Shown: positions 29,351 to 41,031, counted from the stretch's first letter. The stretch: DNA of 64,000 bases from Sphingomonas sp. PP-F2F-G114-C0414 (GCF_003688595.1 NZ_RCWT01000009.1:248001-312000); one strand, 5' to 3'. The notes: generated from the sequence alone by a model not told the origin. Numbers and translations are program-made.

Positions 29351-32300
29351 TCAGAACGTGAAGCGCGCGCCGATACGGATCGAGTAGAGCGACTGGTTCA
29401 CGTAGATCTGGTCCTGCTGGGCGGCAAAGCTCGTACCGCCGCCGACCGGCGAGTAACGATACTGCGCGCAGGGCTGACCGGCGGTGTTGGCAACGACGCC
29501 GGCGATCGACGCACCGGTCGGGGTCGGCGTCGCGATGCACTGCACGCGGACGACGGCGGTGTTGTACGGGAACGCGTATTCGCGCTGCTGGCCCCAGTTC
29601 TTGTTGATGAAGTTGGTGAAGTTCTCGATATCGGCGAAGAGCGTCACGCGCGATCCGCTCAGGAACGTCGGGATTTCCTGCGCCAAGTGAAGATCGAGAC
29701 GCGTGAACCACTTGGAGTGGAAGGCGTTGCGCGGCGCGACCTTGCCGCGATACTTCGCCAGACCCGACGAGTCGATGAACGCGTTGACCGCATTCTCGAC
29801 CGCAGTGCTGCTGTACGACACGCGCGCATCATTCACGGTCGGGACGTACATCAGATAGCGGTTGCCGCCGACACCGGTGCCCGAGCTGACACCCGTCGTA
29901 CCGAAGACCGACGACCGGTTCGCGCCGAAATCCTGGAACGTGTAGCTGAACGGATGACCAATCCGCGATTCGCCGAACAGGCCGAACGTGGTCTTGTAAT
30001 CGCCGAAGAACGCGTGATCGTAGTTCACGCCGTACTTGAAGAAGTACTTAACCTGGTCGTTCGAGATGCCGTACTGAACGTTGTTGGGATCGGCGAACGC
30101 ACCGTTGCTATAGTTCGAGCCGGCAGTCGACGAGGTCGCAGGTGCCGCGTCCTTGACGTCCTGATAGGTGAAGCTGCCGTTGATGTTCAGGCCGAAGTCG
30201 AACGTCTTGTCGAACCGCGCGACCGCGATATAGGCGCGGCCCTTGTTGGTGTTGGTCAACAGGATGTCGGTGTTCGTGTTGGTGCTGTTCGGACCGTCGA
30301 TCAGGTTCTGGTAGCGCTGGCGGCCGTCCGGCGTCAGCGAACCGGTGATCGGCACCGAACGGATGTCGGTGAAATACACCTGCTCGCGAACCTTCGAATA
30401 CAGCAAGTCCGCACCGAACACCCAGTTGTCGCCGAGCGGCCCGAGGTTGGCGGTATATTCGCCAGTCAGCGTGGCGCGCCACTGCGATGGGATCTTGAAG
30501 TTCGGGTCGAGCGCATTGGTCGTCGAGGCGGTGGAGACCGTCGCGTTGGTGAGGAGCGTGTTGACCGCGGTCGGGATGCTGGTCCCCGTAACCCCGTTCA
30601 GCGCCGCGGCGCCGGTCACCGCGTTGGTGGTCGCGCCGGTGAAGCCCGATGCCGAGCGGTTGATCGAGATCGAGTTGCTCAGCACGCCGGTGTTCGAGAA
30701 GCTGTTCGACACATAGACGTCGGGGGTGCCGCCGCCGAAGATGCCGCCGCCGCCGCGGATGCTGACACGGTTGGCAGGCTTCCAGTCGAACCCGGCGCGC
30801 GGCTGGAACAGCCCGAACCCGGAGATGTTGGCGGTGTTGGTGCCGATCTGGACGACCTTGCCGTTGACGATCGCGCCGTTCGCATAGCGCGACGCGAACG
30901 CGGTGTTGAGCGTCGGATTGTCATCCATCGCATACAGGTCGTAGCGCGCGCCGTAGCTGACGTTCAGCGTCGGCGTCACCTTCCACGAGTCCATCACGCC
31001 GAACGTGTAGCTCTGATAGCCGAAGGTCGCCGCGGCATCCTCGGGCACCAGCGACGGGATCGCGTTGCCGTAGCCGAGCGAGTTCGCGCGCTGCGCCTGG
31101 AAGTCGGCGATCGAGTCGAAGTAATAATTGCCCGACGAGTTCTGCAGGAACGAGTTGAAGATCGAGACGCTCGAAATCTCGGTGAACACGCGCACGTCGT
31201 GGTCGTTCATCGTCAGGCGCGCCTGCGCCAGGCCGCCCCAGGTCTCGGTCTTGAGCGCGTTGGTCTGGCGCGAGCTGTCCGGACCGAACGACACGACACC
31301 GGCGTTGTTGTCGCACGCGGTCAGCGAGCCGCCGGCCGGGTTGGTCGGGTTGGTGCAGACGCGGAACTGCGCGAAGCCGCGGCCGAGCACCGGCTCCTGA
31401 ATACGCGTGTAGTTCTTGTAGAAGCCGCGGACTTCGGTCGAGAAGCTGTCGCTCCAGGTCGAGTTCAACTGCGCGACGCCGGTGTGCAGGCGGTTGCCCG
31501 AGACATAGGCGTTCGATGCGAGGCCAAGGCCGGTCGGCGCGGTCAGGAACGTGTTGTTGAGCAGGTTGATCGCGTCGTTGGCGTAGGTGTAGGTCAGCGA
31601 CAGCCGCTGGGTGTCGGTGATGTTCGCGTCGATCTTGGCGACGACGCGGTCGTCCTTGTCGCCGAGGTTACGCAGCACGCCGCCGGTGTCGTAATTGTAG
31701 ACCGACTTGGCGATCGCGCTGATCTGATCGACCGAGTTCTGCAGCACGCCGGGAACGCCGTTGCCGACATTGTTGTCGATCGGACCTTCCGCGATCGGAC
31801 GACCGCCACGCAGGCGCTCGCCGGCGACCATGAAGAACACCTTGTCCTTGATGATCGGGCCGGACAGCTCGGCGCCGAAATTCTCGACCTTGAAGTTGGG
31901 GACGCTGACGGTCAGGTCCTTGGTCTTCTTGCCGACGAACTCGTCGCGCGACTGCGAATAGAAGCCGGTGCCGTGGAAGTCGTTGGTGCCCGACTTCAGC
32001 ACGATGTTGACCGCGCCGCCCTGGAAATTGCCCTGGCGGACGTCGTACGGCGCGACCTGCGCCTGGAACTGGCCGATCGCATCGAGCGGGATCGGCGAGC
32101 GGCGGCTGGGAAGGCCATCACTGTTGAGCCCGAAATTGTCGCTGACCGACACACCGTCGACGGTGAAGCGGTTGTAGCGCGCATTCTGGCCGGCGAACGA
32201 GACCGAACGGCCACCCGAGGGGCTGTCGTCGAGGCGGGCGAACGGATCGCGGCGTTCGAGGTCGCGGATGTCGCGGTTGACCGAGGCGATGTTGGCGATC

Positions 32301-32728
32301 TGCACCGCGTTCAGCACGGTCGTCGGACCCTGCGAGATCGAGCGGGCATTGGGCAGGCGCGCCGCGGTCACGACGATCTCGTTGCCGCCACCGGCTTCCG
32401 AATTCAGTTCGATCGGCACGTCGAACGCCTGCGCGACGGTCGTGGTGATGTCGGTGACCTGCGTCGCCGAATAGCCGGTCGCGTTGACAGCGACGGTGTA
32501 GGGACCGCCGGCGCGCAGGCCGTTGACGTTGAACGAGCCCGAGTTGTCGGTGATCGCGGTCGCGCGGCTGCCGGCCAGGGTGTTGGTGATCTCGACGGTC
32601 GCGCCGACGACGGGCGTTCCGGCGGACGTCACGGTGCCGCGGATCGACGAGGTCGTCTCCTGCGCAGAGGCCGCCATCGGTGCGACCAGCGCAATCGCCG
32701 CCACACCCAGGAAAAGGTTGTTCCGCAT
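29351..32728 (-). CDS. TonB-dependent receptor, Oar-like with N-terminal carboxypeptidase-regulatory domain
   Basis: Large outer-membrane receptor for an unknown substrate. The 1125-residue product has a signal peptide (MRNNLFLGVAAIALV...MAASAQ). A carboxypeptidase-regulatory-like beta domain covers about 27-105 (GTVTSAGTPVVGATVEI, GLRAGGPYTVAVNATGY). A plug domain runs from about 113 (NEIVVTAARLPN) to 250, and a very long beta-barrel ends in RIGARFTF with the C-terminal Phe typical of outer-membrane proteins. The length and domain order resemble Oar-type receptors. The start at 32728 is supported by AAAGGGG. The upstream region contains an inverted repeat and paired direct repeats, and the next genes form a LytS/LytTR system. 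Confidence 0.92.
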   Translation of the reverse strand: MRNNLFLGVAAIALVAPMAASAQETTSSIRGTVTSAGTPVVGATVEITNTLAGSRATAITDNSGSFNVNGLRAGGPYTVAVNATGYSATQVTDITTTVAQAFDVPIELNSEAGGGNEIVVTAARLPNARSISQGPTTVLNAVQIANIASVNRDIRDLERRDPFARLDDSPSGGRSVSFAGQNARYNRFTVDGVSVSDNFGLNSDGLPSRRSPIPLDAIGQFQAQVAPYDVRQGNFQGGAVNIVLKSGTNDFHGTGFYSQSRDEFVGKKTKDLTVSVPNFKVENFGAELSGPIIKDKVFFMVAGERLRGGRPIAEGPIDNNVGNGVPGVLQNSVDQISAIAKSVYNYDTGGVLRNLGDKDDRVVAKIDANITDTQRLSLTYTYANDAINLLNNTFLTAPTGLGLASNAYVSGNRLHTGVAQLNSTWSDSFSTEVRGFYKNYTRIQEPVLGRGFAQFRVCTNPTNPAGGSLTACDNNAGVVSFGPDSSRQTNALKTETWGGLAQARLTMNDHDVRVFTEISSVSIFNSFLQNSSGNYYFDSIADFQAQRANSLGYGNAIPSLVPEDAAATFGYQSYTFGVMDSWKVTPTLNVSYGARYDLYAMDDNPTLNTAFASRYANGAIVNGKVVQIGTNTANISGFGLFQPRAGFDWKPANRVSIRGGGGIFGGGTPDVYVSNSFSNTGVLSNSISINRSASGFTGATTNAVTGAAALNGVTGTSIPTAVNTLLTNATVSTASTTNALDPNFKIPSQWRATLTGEYTANLGPLGDNWVFGADLLYSKVREQVYFTDIRSVPITGSLTPDGRQRYQNLIDGPNSTNTNTDILLTNTNKGRAYIAVARFDKTFDFGLNINGSFTYQDVKDAAPATSSTAGSNYSNGAFADPNNVQYGISNDQVKYFFKYGVNYDHAFFGDYKTTFGLFGESRIGHPFSYTFQDFGANRSSVFGTTGVSSGTGVGGNRYLMYVPTVNDARVSYSSTAVENAVNAFIDSSGLAKYRGKVAPRNAFHSKWFTRLDLHLAQEIPTFLSGSRVTLFADIENFTNFINKNWGQQREYAFPYNTAVVRVQCIATPTPTGASIAGVVANTAGQPCAQYRYSPVGGGTSFAAQQDQIYVNQSLYSIRIGARFTF

Positions 32729-32814
32729 CAGTAATACCCCTTTTGAGCCTTCGGCTCTGGATTTCGCGACTTCATGTCGTGTTAATCCGGCCCTGCACGT
32801 GGAATATTTCGGAT

Positions 32815-32846
32815 ATGTGACATTGGCGAGTCGTCTATTGTCACAT
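32815..32846. promoter_or_regulatory. Inverted repeat upstream of TonB receptor
   Basis: ATGTGACA at 32815-32822 and TGTCACAT at 32839-32846, perfect 8-bp arms with a 16-nt spacer, 87-118 nt upstream of the receptor start. The half-site TGTGA resembles Crp-family half-sites but the spacing is too long for a single standard Crp site. Confidence 0.45.
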
Positions 32847-32887
32847 CCGCACTCGGTCATGCCGCGTTGCAAAAAAGCCACGGAGTC

Positions 32888-32918
32888 GAACCGTTTCGGT
32901 CGCGCTAGAACCGTTTCG
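32888..32918. promoter_or_regulatory. Tandem direct repeats, AlgR/LytTR-like site candidate
   Basis: GAACCGTTTCG occurs at 32888-32898 and again, identical, at 32908-32918: a 20-bp period. The core ACCGTT is shared with the known AlgR site ACCGTTCGTC, and paired direct repeats about two helical turns apart are how LytTR regulators bind. The site is about 160 nt upstream of the receptor. Confidence 0.45.
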
Positions 32919-32937
32919 CAACAGGCCGTTACGGAGT

Positions 32938-35127
<2,190 letters not shown>

Positions 35128-35235
35128 TTAGGGGAGGGGGGCGTCTTTCGACAAGACCTCGATCAACATGGGGTGAACATTCGCCCGACTTGCGCGCTGA
35201 CATCCCAAGAGAATTTTTCCCAAGGATGCGCCATC

Positions 35236-36207
35236 ATGACCGACACTAGCCGCCGAGACCTGTTCAAGGGCGCCGCCGTAACCGGCCTCGCCGCCGCCGC
35301 CGCGCCCGCCTTCGCGCAAGGCGCCGCGCCGCTCGCCGATCCGCAGACGCGCTTCGTTTCGACGCCATTCCCCGAACAGCGCCAGAAATGGCCCGCGCTC
35401 CAGCGCGACATGCACCCCGTCCCCGATTGCGGCGAGGCGAGCTATCGCGGGTCGGGACGGCTCGCGGGGCGGAAGGCGCTGGTCACCGGCGGCGATTCGG
35501 GGATCGGCCGCGCGGCGGTGATCGCGTTTGCGCGCGAAGGCGCCGATGTCGCGATCAACTATTACCCGAGCGAGGAGCCCGACGCGCAGGACGTGGCGAA
35601 GCTGCTCCGTGCCGAGGGGCGGAAGGTCGTGCTGATCCCCGGCGACCTGACCGATGCGAAATTCTGCACCGACCTGATCGCGCGCGCGAACCGCGAACTC
35701 GGCGGGCTCGATATCCTCGTCAACAACGCCGCTTACCAGCAGTCGAAGGAGTCGATCGCCGAGATCAGCTTCGAGCAGTTCGACCGGACGATGAAGACCA
35801 ACGTCTACGCGATGTTCCACCTCTGCAAGGCGGCGATCCCGCTGATGAAGCCGGGCGCGTCGATCATCAACACCGCCTCGGTCAATTCGGTCAGTCCCGG
35901 TGAAGAACTGCTCGACTACGCCACCACCAAGGGCGCGATTTTGATCTTTACCAAGGGGCTGGCGAAGCAGCTCGGCAAGAAGGGGATCCGCGTCAATGCG
36001 GTCGCACCGGGGCCGGTATGGACGCCGCTCCAGGTCGCGGGCGGGCAGCTGCCGGGCAAGATGGGCGAGTTCGGGCAGGACACGCCGCTCGGCCGGGCGG
36101 GTCAGCCGGCCGAACTCGCGTCGCTGTACGTCACGCTGGCGGAGACGGGGACGAGCTTCACCAGCGGCAGCGCGTTCGCGGCGACCGGTGGTAGCGGCGT
36201 GCTGTAA
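35236..36207 (+). CDS. SDR-family oxidoreductase with Tat signal (YghA-like)
   Basis: A 323-residue short-chain dehydrogenase. The N-terminus SRRDLFKGAAVTGLAAAAAP is a twin-arginine signal, so the folded enzyme is probably exported. The Rossmann motif TGGDSGIG lies at 84-91, NNAA at about 163-166, and the catalytic set Ser215, Tyr228 and Lys232 (YATTK) is intact. The closest relatives by layout are YghA/glucose-1-dehydrogenase-like enzymes that reduce aldehydes with NAD(P)H. The start at 35236 has AAGGA ten nucleotides upstream. It is monocistronic, divergent from ligA, with a family E repeat downstream. Confidence 0.9.
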   Translation: MTDTSRRDLFKGAAVTGLAAAAAPAFAQGAAPLADPQTRFVSTPFPEQRQKWPALQRDMHPVPDCGEASYRGSGRLAGRKALVTGGDSGIGRAAVIAFAREGADVAINYYPSEEPDAQDVAKLLRAEGRKVVLIPGDLTDAKFCTDLIARANRELGGLDILVNNAAYQQSKESIAEISFEQFDRTMKTNVYAMFHLCKAAIPLMKPGASIINTASVNSVSPGEELLDYATTKGAILIFTKGLAKQLGKKGIRVNAVAPGPVWTPLQVAGGQLPGKMGEFGQDTPLGRAGQPAELASLYVTLAETGTSFTSGSAFAATGGSGVL

Positions 36208-36240
36208 CGGACGCGCCACCACCGGTCCTTCCAACCGACT

Positions 36241-36346
36241 CCACCCCGGCGAAGGCCGGGGCCCAATTGGCAAGGTCGCAGTAACGGAGCGATGCGCATC
36301 GTTGTCACTGTTCCCCCAATTGGGCCCCGGCCTTCGCCGGGGTGGT
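36241..36346. repeat. Palindromic element, family E
   Basis: CACCCCGGCGAAGGCCGGGG with CCAATTGG and a near-perfect inverse; the spacer contains GTAACGGAGCG. It sits between convergent SDR and Crp-family genes. Confidence 0.92.
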
Positions 36347-36368
36347 GGTATTCATGTGGCGGGACGGC

Positions 36369-37037
36369 TCACCCGGCGCCCAACCGCCGCAGCCCTTCCG
36401 CATCCACCACCCTGATCCGCGCATACTCCAGCGCGATCACCCCCTCGCGCTCCATCGCCTTCAACGCCTTGTTGAGCGTCTGCCGCGACACCCCGATCAT
36501 CGCCGCGATATCCTCCTGGCGGAGTGCGACGCTGTCGCCCCCTGCCGCGCGCACCATGCCGCCGAGCATCCGCGCGAGCCGGACCGGGATCGGCTGCGAC
36601 AGCGTGTTCATCATGAACGCGAGCGACGCGCGCTGATGCGCGCACGCCAGCAGCGCGATGTCCCACCAGAGTTCCGGCGTCTCGCCCGCCAGCCGCCGGA
36701 ACGCCTCGATCCCGATATGCAGCACGCGCGCCGGTCCGAACGCGATCGCATCGTGAGGCCGCGGCCCCGCGTCGAGCGTCGACAGCTCGCCGAACCACGT
36801 GCCCGGTCCCATCATCAGCACCACCATTTCCGCGCCGATCGCGGGATAGCCGATCAGCCGGACCTGCCCCTCGATCACCGCCCACAACCCGTCGGGCGGA
36901 TCGCCGACGCCGTAGAGCCGCGTGCCCGCCGGCACCGATCGCACGCTAGCCTCCTGCAACAGCAGCGCGCGTCGCGCGGCCGGTACCGCGCCGAACCACG
37001 AGTCCGCTTCTAGCAGCGCATGATCGATCGAAGACAT
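36369..37037 (-). CDS. Crp/Fnr-family transcriptional regulator
   Basis: A 222-residue regulator. The cyclic-nucleotide-binding-like beta roll covers about 15-130 (VPAGTRLYGVGDPPDGLWAV, GPGTWFGELSTLD). The C-terminal winged helix at about 150-215 has LRQEDIAAMIGVSRQTLNKA. No N-terminal cysteine cluster is present, so it is not an oxygen-sensing FNR. The ligand is unknown. It is divergent from the class II aldolase gene across 97 nt, so it may control that gene. No ribosome binding site is obvious. Confidence 0.9.
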   Translation of the reverse strand: MSSIDHALLEADSWFGAVPAARRALLLQEASVRSVPAGTRLYGVGDPPDGLWAVIEGQVRLIGYPAIGAEMVVLMMGPGTWFGELSTLDAGPRPHDAIAFGPARVLHIGIEAFRRLAGETPELWWDIALLACAHQRASLAFMMNTLSQPIPVRLARMLGGMVRAAGGDSVALRQEDIAAMIGVSRQTLNKALKAMEREGVIALEYARIRVVDAEGLRRLGAG

Positions 37038-37134
37038 CGCGGGAGTGTCGGCCGATCGCCGGGATTGTCAATCCGGCGACATTTCCGTGAGCTGCGCCAT
37101 GCTATGCGACACGCATAACAAAAGGAGATGGATG

Positions 37135-37914
37135 ATGGCGACCGCACTCAGGACCGAGCCGACGATACGCGATCTCGTGTCGCCCGAGGAATGGGCGCTG
37201 CGCGTCGACCTCGCCGCGGCGTATCGCCTGATCGCCTATTACGGCTGGGACGATCTGATCTTCACGCACCTGTCGGCGCGCGTGCCCGGCCCCGAGCATC
37301 ATTTCCTGATCAATCCCTACACGCACATGTTCGAGGAGATCACCGCGTCGTCGCTCGTCAAGATCGACGTCGACGGCAACAAGGTCATGGACACGCCCGC
37401 ACCGGTCAACCGCGCGGGGTTCGTGATCCACTCGGCGATCCACGCCGCGCGCGACGATGCGGTCGCGGTACTGCATCTGCATACGCCGCACGGCCAGGCG
37501 GTATCGGCGATGGCGGAGGGGCTGCTCCCGCACACGCAGACCGCGATGATCGCCGGGCACGACGTGGCGTATCACGACTTCGAAGGCATCGCGACCGAAC
37601 TCGAGGAGCGCGAGCGGCTGGTCGCGGATCTCGGTACCAAGCACAGCATGATCCTGCGCAACCACGGCACGCTGACCGTCGGCGAGTCGATCCCGCAGGC
37701 ATTCCTCCGCATGTATTTCCTCGAACGCGCGTGCGAGGCGCAGGTGTTGATGCTGAGCGCGGGGCGCGAGAATCTCAACACCCCGAATCAGGGCGTGGCA
37801 GAGAAGGTCGAGGGTCAGTCTAGCGGCCCCGGGATGCGGATGCTGGCCGACGGCCTGGCGTGGCCGGCGCTGCTGCGGAAGCTCGACCGGATCGATCCGA
37901 GTTTTCGCGACTGA
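37135..37914 (+). CDS. Class II aldolase/adducin family protein
   Basis: A 259-residue member of the zinc-dependent class II aldolase/adducin fold. Conserved Glu68 in FEEIT and metal-binding histidines in HLHTPHG (His114, His116) and in RNHGTLTVG are present. Sugar-phosphate aldolases and non-enzymatic adducin-like proteins share these features, so the substrate cannot be named. AAGGAG at 37122-37127 gives seven-nucleotide spacing to the ATG at 37135; the ATG at 37132 is an alternative. Divergent from the Crp-family regulator. Confidence 0.88.
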   Translation: MATALRTEPTIRDLVSPEEWALRVDLAAAYRLIAYYGWDDLIFTHLSARVPGPEHHFLINPYTHMFEEITASSLVKIDVDGNKVMDTPAPVNRAGFVIHSAIHAARDDAVAVLHLHTPHGQAVSAMAEGLLPHTQTAMIAGHDVAYHDFEGIATELEERERLVADLGTKHSMILRNHGTLTVGESIPQAFLRMYFLERACEAQVLMLSAGRENLNTPNQGVAEKVEGQSSGPGMRMLADGLAWPALLRKLDRIDPSFRD

Positions 37915-37961
37915 GGGGTTCGAACCGGCGCGGGCCATGCGGTGCGGCACACCCCTAAGGC

Positions 37962-38068
37962 CACCACCCCGGCGAAGGCCGGGGCCCAGTTGGCAAAGTC
38001 GCTGTAACGGTTGGAGGAAATCGCCAAATGCTGTCACCCAACTGGGCCCCGGCCTCCGCCGGGGTGGT
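37962..38068. repeat. Palindromic element, family E
   Basis: CACCCCGGCGAAGGCCGGGG and CCCCGGCCTCCGCCGGGGTG around CCAGTTGG/CCAACTGG. The spacer has GTAACGGTTGGAG. Confidence 0.9.
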
Positions 38069-38193
38069 TAGACGCGGGGGTGCCGAAAACGTCCCCAGTA
38101 TTCGCGCTCGCGCTCTTCCTAGCCACCGCCATCCGCGGCAGGCGATGCCCTGATCGGATCGACTTCGGATACCCTCGCCCCCGGAGCATGTCG

Positions 38194-38308
38194 GCTCCCC
38201 TTCCTGAAAGGGAGGGGGTGGGGGTGGGTAGGCCGGCTTGTGCCACCACAGTCCGAATGCGCGGAAGCCGACCCACCCCCGGCCCCTCCCTTTCAGGGAG
38301 GGGGGAGA
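38194..38308. repeat. Palindromic element, family J
   Basis: CCCCTTCCTGAAAGGGAGGG with the GGGTGGGT tail, and the inverse ACCCACCC...CCCTCCCTTTCAGGGAGGGG. It ends 22 nt after the recN stop. Confidence 0.88.
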
Positions 38309-38330
38309 AGTTGTCGAAACGTCCCCGATT

Positions 38331-39995
38331 TCAGGCCCGCTCGAGCAGCCGCTCCGCCTGTGCGCGCGCTTCGTCGGTGATCTGCGCGCCGGACAGCATC
38401 CGGGCGATCTCTTCGCGGCGTTCGTCCTCGGACAACGCGTGGACACCGGTCCGCGTGACCGTCCCGTCGCTGCTTTTCGCGATCAGCAGATGCTTCGCCC
38501 CCCGCGCCGCGACCTGCGGGCTGTGCGTCACCACCAGCAGCTGTGTGCTCTGCGCCAGCCGCGCGAGTCGTTCGCCGATCGCGCTCGCCACCGCGCCGCC
38601 GACGCCGCGGTCGATCTCGTCGAACACCATCGTCGACGCGCCACCTTCTTCCGCCAGCGCGACCTTCAGCGCGAGGATGAAGCGCGACAATTCGCCGCCT
38701 GACGCGATCTTGGTCAGCGCGGCAAACGGCGCACCGGGGTTCGTCGAAATCTCGAACTCGACGCGGTCCTTGCCCGCCGCCGACCAGCCCTCTTCACCCA
38801 GCGGCGCGACGACGGTCTGGAACCGCGCGGCGTCGAGCTTCAACGGCGCCAACTCGCCCGCCACCGCCACGTCGAGGCGTTTCGCCGCCGCCAACCGTCG
38901 CTTAGTCAACGCATCCGACGCCGCATCGAAGGCCTTCCGCGCCGACGCCACGCGTGCCTCGATCTTCGCGATCCCGCCTTCGCCCGCATCGAGCCGCTCC
39001 AGCCGCGCACGCATCTCGTCCGCCAGCGCCGCAAGATCGTCCGGCTGCACGCGATGCTTGCGCGCCATCGCCCGAAGCTCGAACAACCGCGCCTCGTCAT
39101 CCTCCAGCGCGCGCGGATCATACGCCATCTCGGCGCGCACATCGCGCAGGCTCTCCTCCGCGACCGAAGCCTCGATCACCGCACGATCCACCGCCGCCAG
39201 CGCATTGCCGAGCGCGACATGATCCTCCGCGATCCGCTCGAGCACGCGCGCGGCCTGGCGCAGCTTCGCCATCCCGCCGTCCTTGCCCTCGAGGAAATCG
39301 TCGATCGCGGCGAGATCGTCGGCGATCTTCTCCGCGCGCTGCATCGACCGCCGCGTATCCGCCAGCGTTTCTTCCTCGCCCGCGACCGGCGCCAGCGCGG
39401 TCAGTTCGGCAACCGTATGCTCAAGCCATTCGCGATCGCGCGCCGCCGTCTCGATGTCCGCGCGAGCGGCGGCAAGCTCAGCCTCAGCAGCACGAAACGC
39501 CGCATACGCCTTGCCCGTCGCGCCCGGCTCGGTCCGCCCGAAGATGTCGAGCAACGCCCGATGCCCCCGCGCGTTGAGCAGCCCGCGCTCGTCATGCTGT
39601 CCGTGAATCTCGACGAGATGCGGTGCCATCTCGCGCAACAGCCCCGCCGACGCGGGCTGGTCGTTGACGAACCCGCGACTGCCACCATCCGCCTTGACGA
39701 TCCGCTTCACGATCAGCGGTTCGCCGCGCTCGATCTCCACCCCGTTCTCGTCGAACAGCAGCGCGAGCGGCGACTCGGGGGCAGGAGCATCGAACGTCGC
39801 GGTCACCACGGCCTGCGCGGCACCGTGCCGCACTAGGCCGCTGTCGCCGCGCCCGCCGAGCGCGAGGCCCAGCGCATCGAGCAGGATCGACTTGCCCGCA
39901 CCGGTCTCGCCGGTGAGCACGCCAAGCCCCTCGCCGAATCCCAGATCCAGCGCTTCGATCAGCACCACGTCGCGAATGGAAAGTTCGGTCAGCAT
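38331..39995 (-). CDS. recN: DNA repair protein RecN
   Basis: SMC-like ATPase acting in double-strand-break repair. The 554-residue product has Walker A GETGAGKS at residues 29-36, the long central coiled coil, the conserved SGGELSRFILALKVAL signature and Walker B TMVFDEIDRGVGG near the C-terminus. The length is normal. It follows bamD on the same strand, 73 nt downstream, the conserved alphaproteobacterial order. A family J repeat follows its 3' end. Confidence 0.96.
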   Translation of the reverse strand: MLTELSIRDVVLIEALDLGFGEGLGVLTGETGAGKSILLDALGLALGGRGDSGLVRHGAAQAVVTATFDAPAPESPLALLFDENGVEIERGEPLIVKRIVKADGGSRGFVNDQPASAGLLREMAPHLVEIHGQHDERGLLNARGHRALLDIFGRTEPGATGKAYAAFRAAEAELAAARADIETAARDREWLEHTVAELTALAPVAGEEETLADTRRSMQRAEKIADDLAAIDDFLEGKDGGMAKLRQAARVLERIAEDHVALGNALAAVDRAVIEASVAEESLRDVRAEMAYDPRALEDDEARLFELRAMARKHRVQPDDLAALADEMRARLERLDAGEGGIAKIEARVASARKAFDAASDALTKRRLAAAKRLDVAVAGELAPLKLDAARFQTVVAPLGEEGWSAAGKDRVEFEISTNPGAPFAALTKIASGGELSRFILALKVALAEEGGASTMVFDEIDRGVGGAVASAIGERLARLAQSTQLLVVTHSPQVAARGAKHLLIAKSSDGTVTRTGVHALSEDERREEIARMLSGAQITDEARAQAERLLERA

Positions 39996-40068
39996 AGGAT
40001 GTCCGCCATAGACGAACGGGCGCGCAATGCGATCCCCCTATGTTCCAACCGAACGGCCTGGACTCGCG

Positions 40069-41031
40069 TCAGCTGCCGGTGTTGGACGGCTGGCCCGCCG
40101 AACGCGGCTTGTCGGGCGTGCGCACCGAAGGGCCGGTCGGCGTCGAGCCCGGCTCGTCGAGCTCGACCATCACCGACGGCGTCCCCTTGGTCCCGACCGG
40201 CACCACCTGTTCGCCGGGCTTCAGCGGCGGCACGGCTGGCACCTGCTTCTTCTTCAGCAGGTCGTACGCATGCTGGTACCAGTCGGTACCGGGATAGTTG
40301 CGCCCGAGCACCGCGCCGGCCTTTTCGGCCTCGACGGGCACGCCGAGCGCCAGATACGTCTCGGTCAGCCGCATCAGCGCTTCCGGCGTGTGCGTCGTCT
40401 GCTGGAACTTATCGATCACGGTGCGGAACCGGCCGTTCGCCGCGAGCCACTGGCCGCGAGTCTCGTAGAACCGCCCGATCTCCATCTCCTTGCCCGCGAG
40501 ATGGTCGTTGACCAGATCGATCTTCAGCCGCGCGTCCGATGCGTAACGCGTGTTCGGATAGCGGCGCATCAGTTCGCCGAGCGAATCGAGCGCCTGGCGC
40601 GTGATCTTCTGGTCGCGCGTCACGTCGGTGATCTGCTCGTAATAGCCGAGCGCGATCAGGTAATAGGCGTAGGGCGCATCGCGGTTGCCCGGATGGACCG
40701 CGAGGAAACGCTGCGCCGAGCTGATCGAGGCGGTGTAATCGCGCGCGAGGTAATAGCTGAACGCCGACATGATCTGCGCACGGCGGGCCCAGATCGAATA
40801 GGGATGCTGGCGCTCGACCTCGTCGAACAGCTGGGCTGCTTCCTTGTAGCGCGCCTGATCGAGCCGCCGCTTGGCGGTCGAGTACAGCGTACCCACGTCG
40901 CGCGCGACATAGGGCAGATCGCCCTTTGCGGCACGACCGCCCGCGCAACCAGCCATGGGGAGCGCAAGCGCGGCGACGAGCGTGACCACAAGGGCACGGG
41001 GCATGCTCGGAAAGGACTGGGGGATACGCAT
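40069..41031 (-). CDS. bamD: Outer-membrane assembly lipoprotein BamD
   Basis: Essential lipoprotein of the BAM complex that folds outer-membrane proteins. The 320-residue product begins with a lipoprotein signal ending LPMAGC (acylated Cys29), followed by TPR-like repeats (RRLDQARYKEAAQLFDEVER, AQRFLAVHPG, LGELMRRYPNTRYASDARL). A Pro/Thr-rich C-terminal tail of about 55 residues is longer than in Escherichia coli BamD. The start at 41031 is preferred because AAGGA lies eight to nine nucleotides upstream; an ATG at 41004 is also possible. recN lies downstream and mannose-6-phosphate isomerase is divergent. Confidence 0.93.
   Translation of the reverse strand: MRIPQSFPSMPRALVVTLVAALALPMAGCAGGRAAKGDLPYVARDVGTLYSTAKRRLDQARYKEAAQLFDEVERQHPYSIWARRAQIMSAFSYYLARDYTASISSAQRFLAVHPGNRDAPYAYYLIALGYYEQITDVTRDQKITRQALDSLGELMRRYPNTRYASDARLKIDLVNDHLAGKEMEIGRFYETRGQWLAANGRFRTVIDKFQQTTHTPEALMRLTETYLALGVPVEAEKAGAVLGRNYPGTDWYQHAYDLLKKKQVPAVPPLKPGEQVVPVGTKGTPSVMVELDEPGSTPTGPSVRTPDKPRSAGQPSNTGS

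Noticed and set aside
29204..32734. A 1176-codon open frame on the plus strand opposite the TonB receptor
   Set aside because: It is antisense to a receptor with clear family features. Its translation is Arg/Val/Asp-rich and low in complexity, as expected from the mirror of GC-rich codons, and it has no domain or ribosome binding site.
37915..38330. Short frames reading like GPGLRRGG or PPPGWW in repeat-filled gaps
   Set aside because: These recurrent peptides are translations of family E, D and J palindromes in several places; they are not genes.
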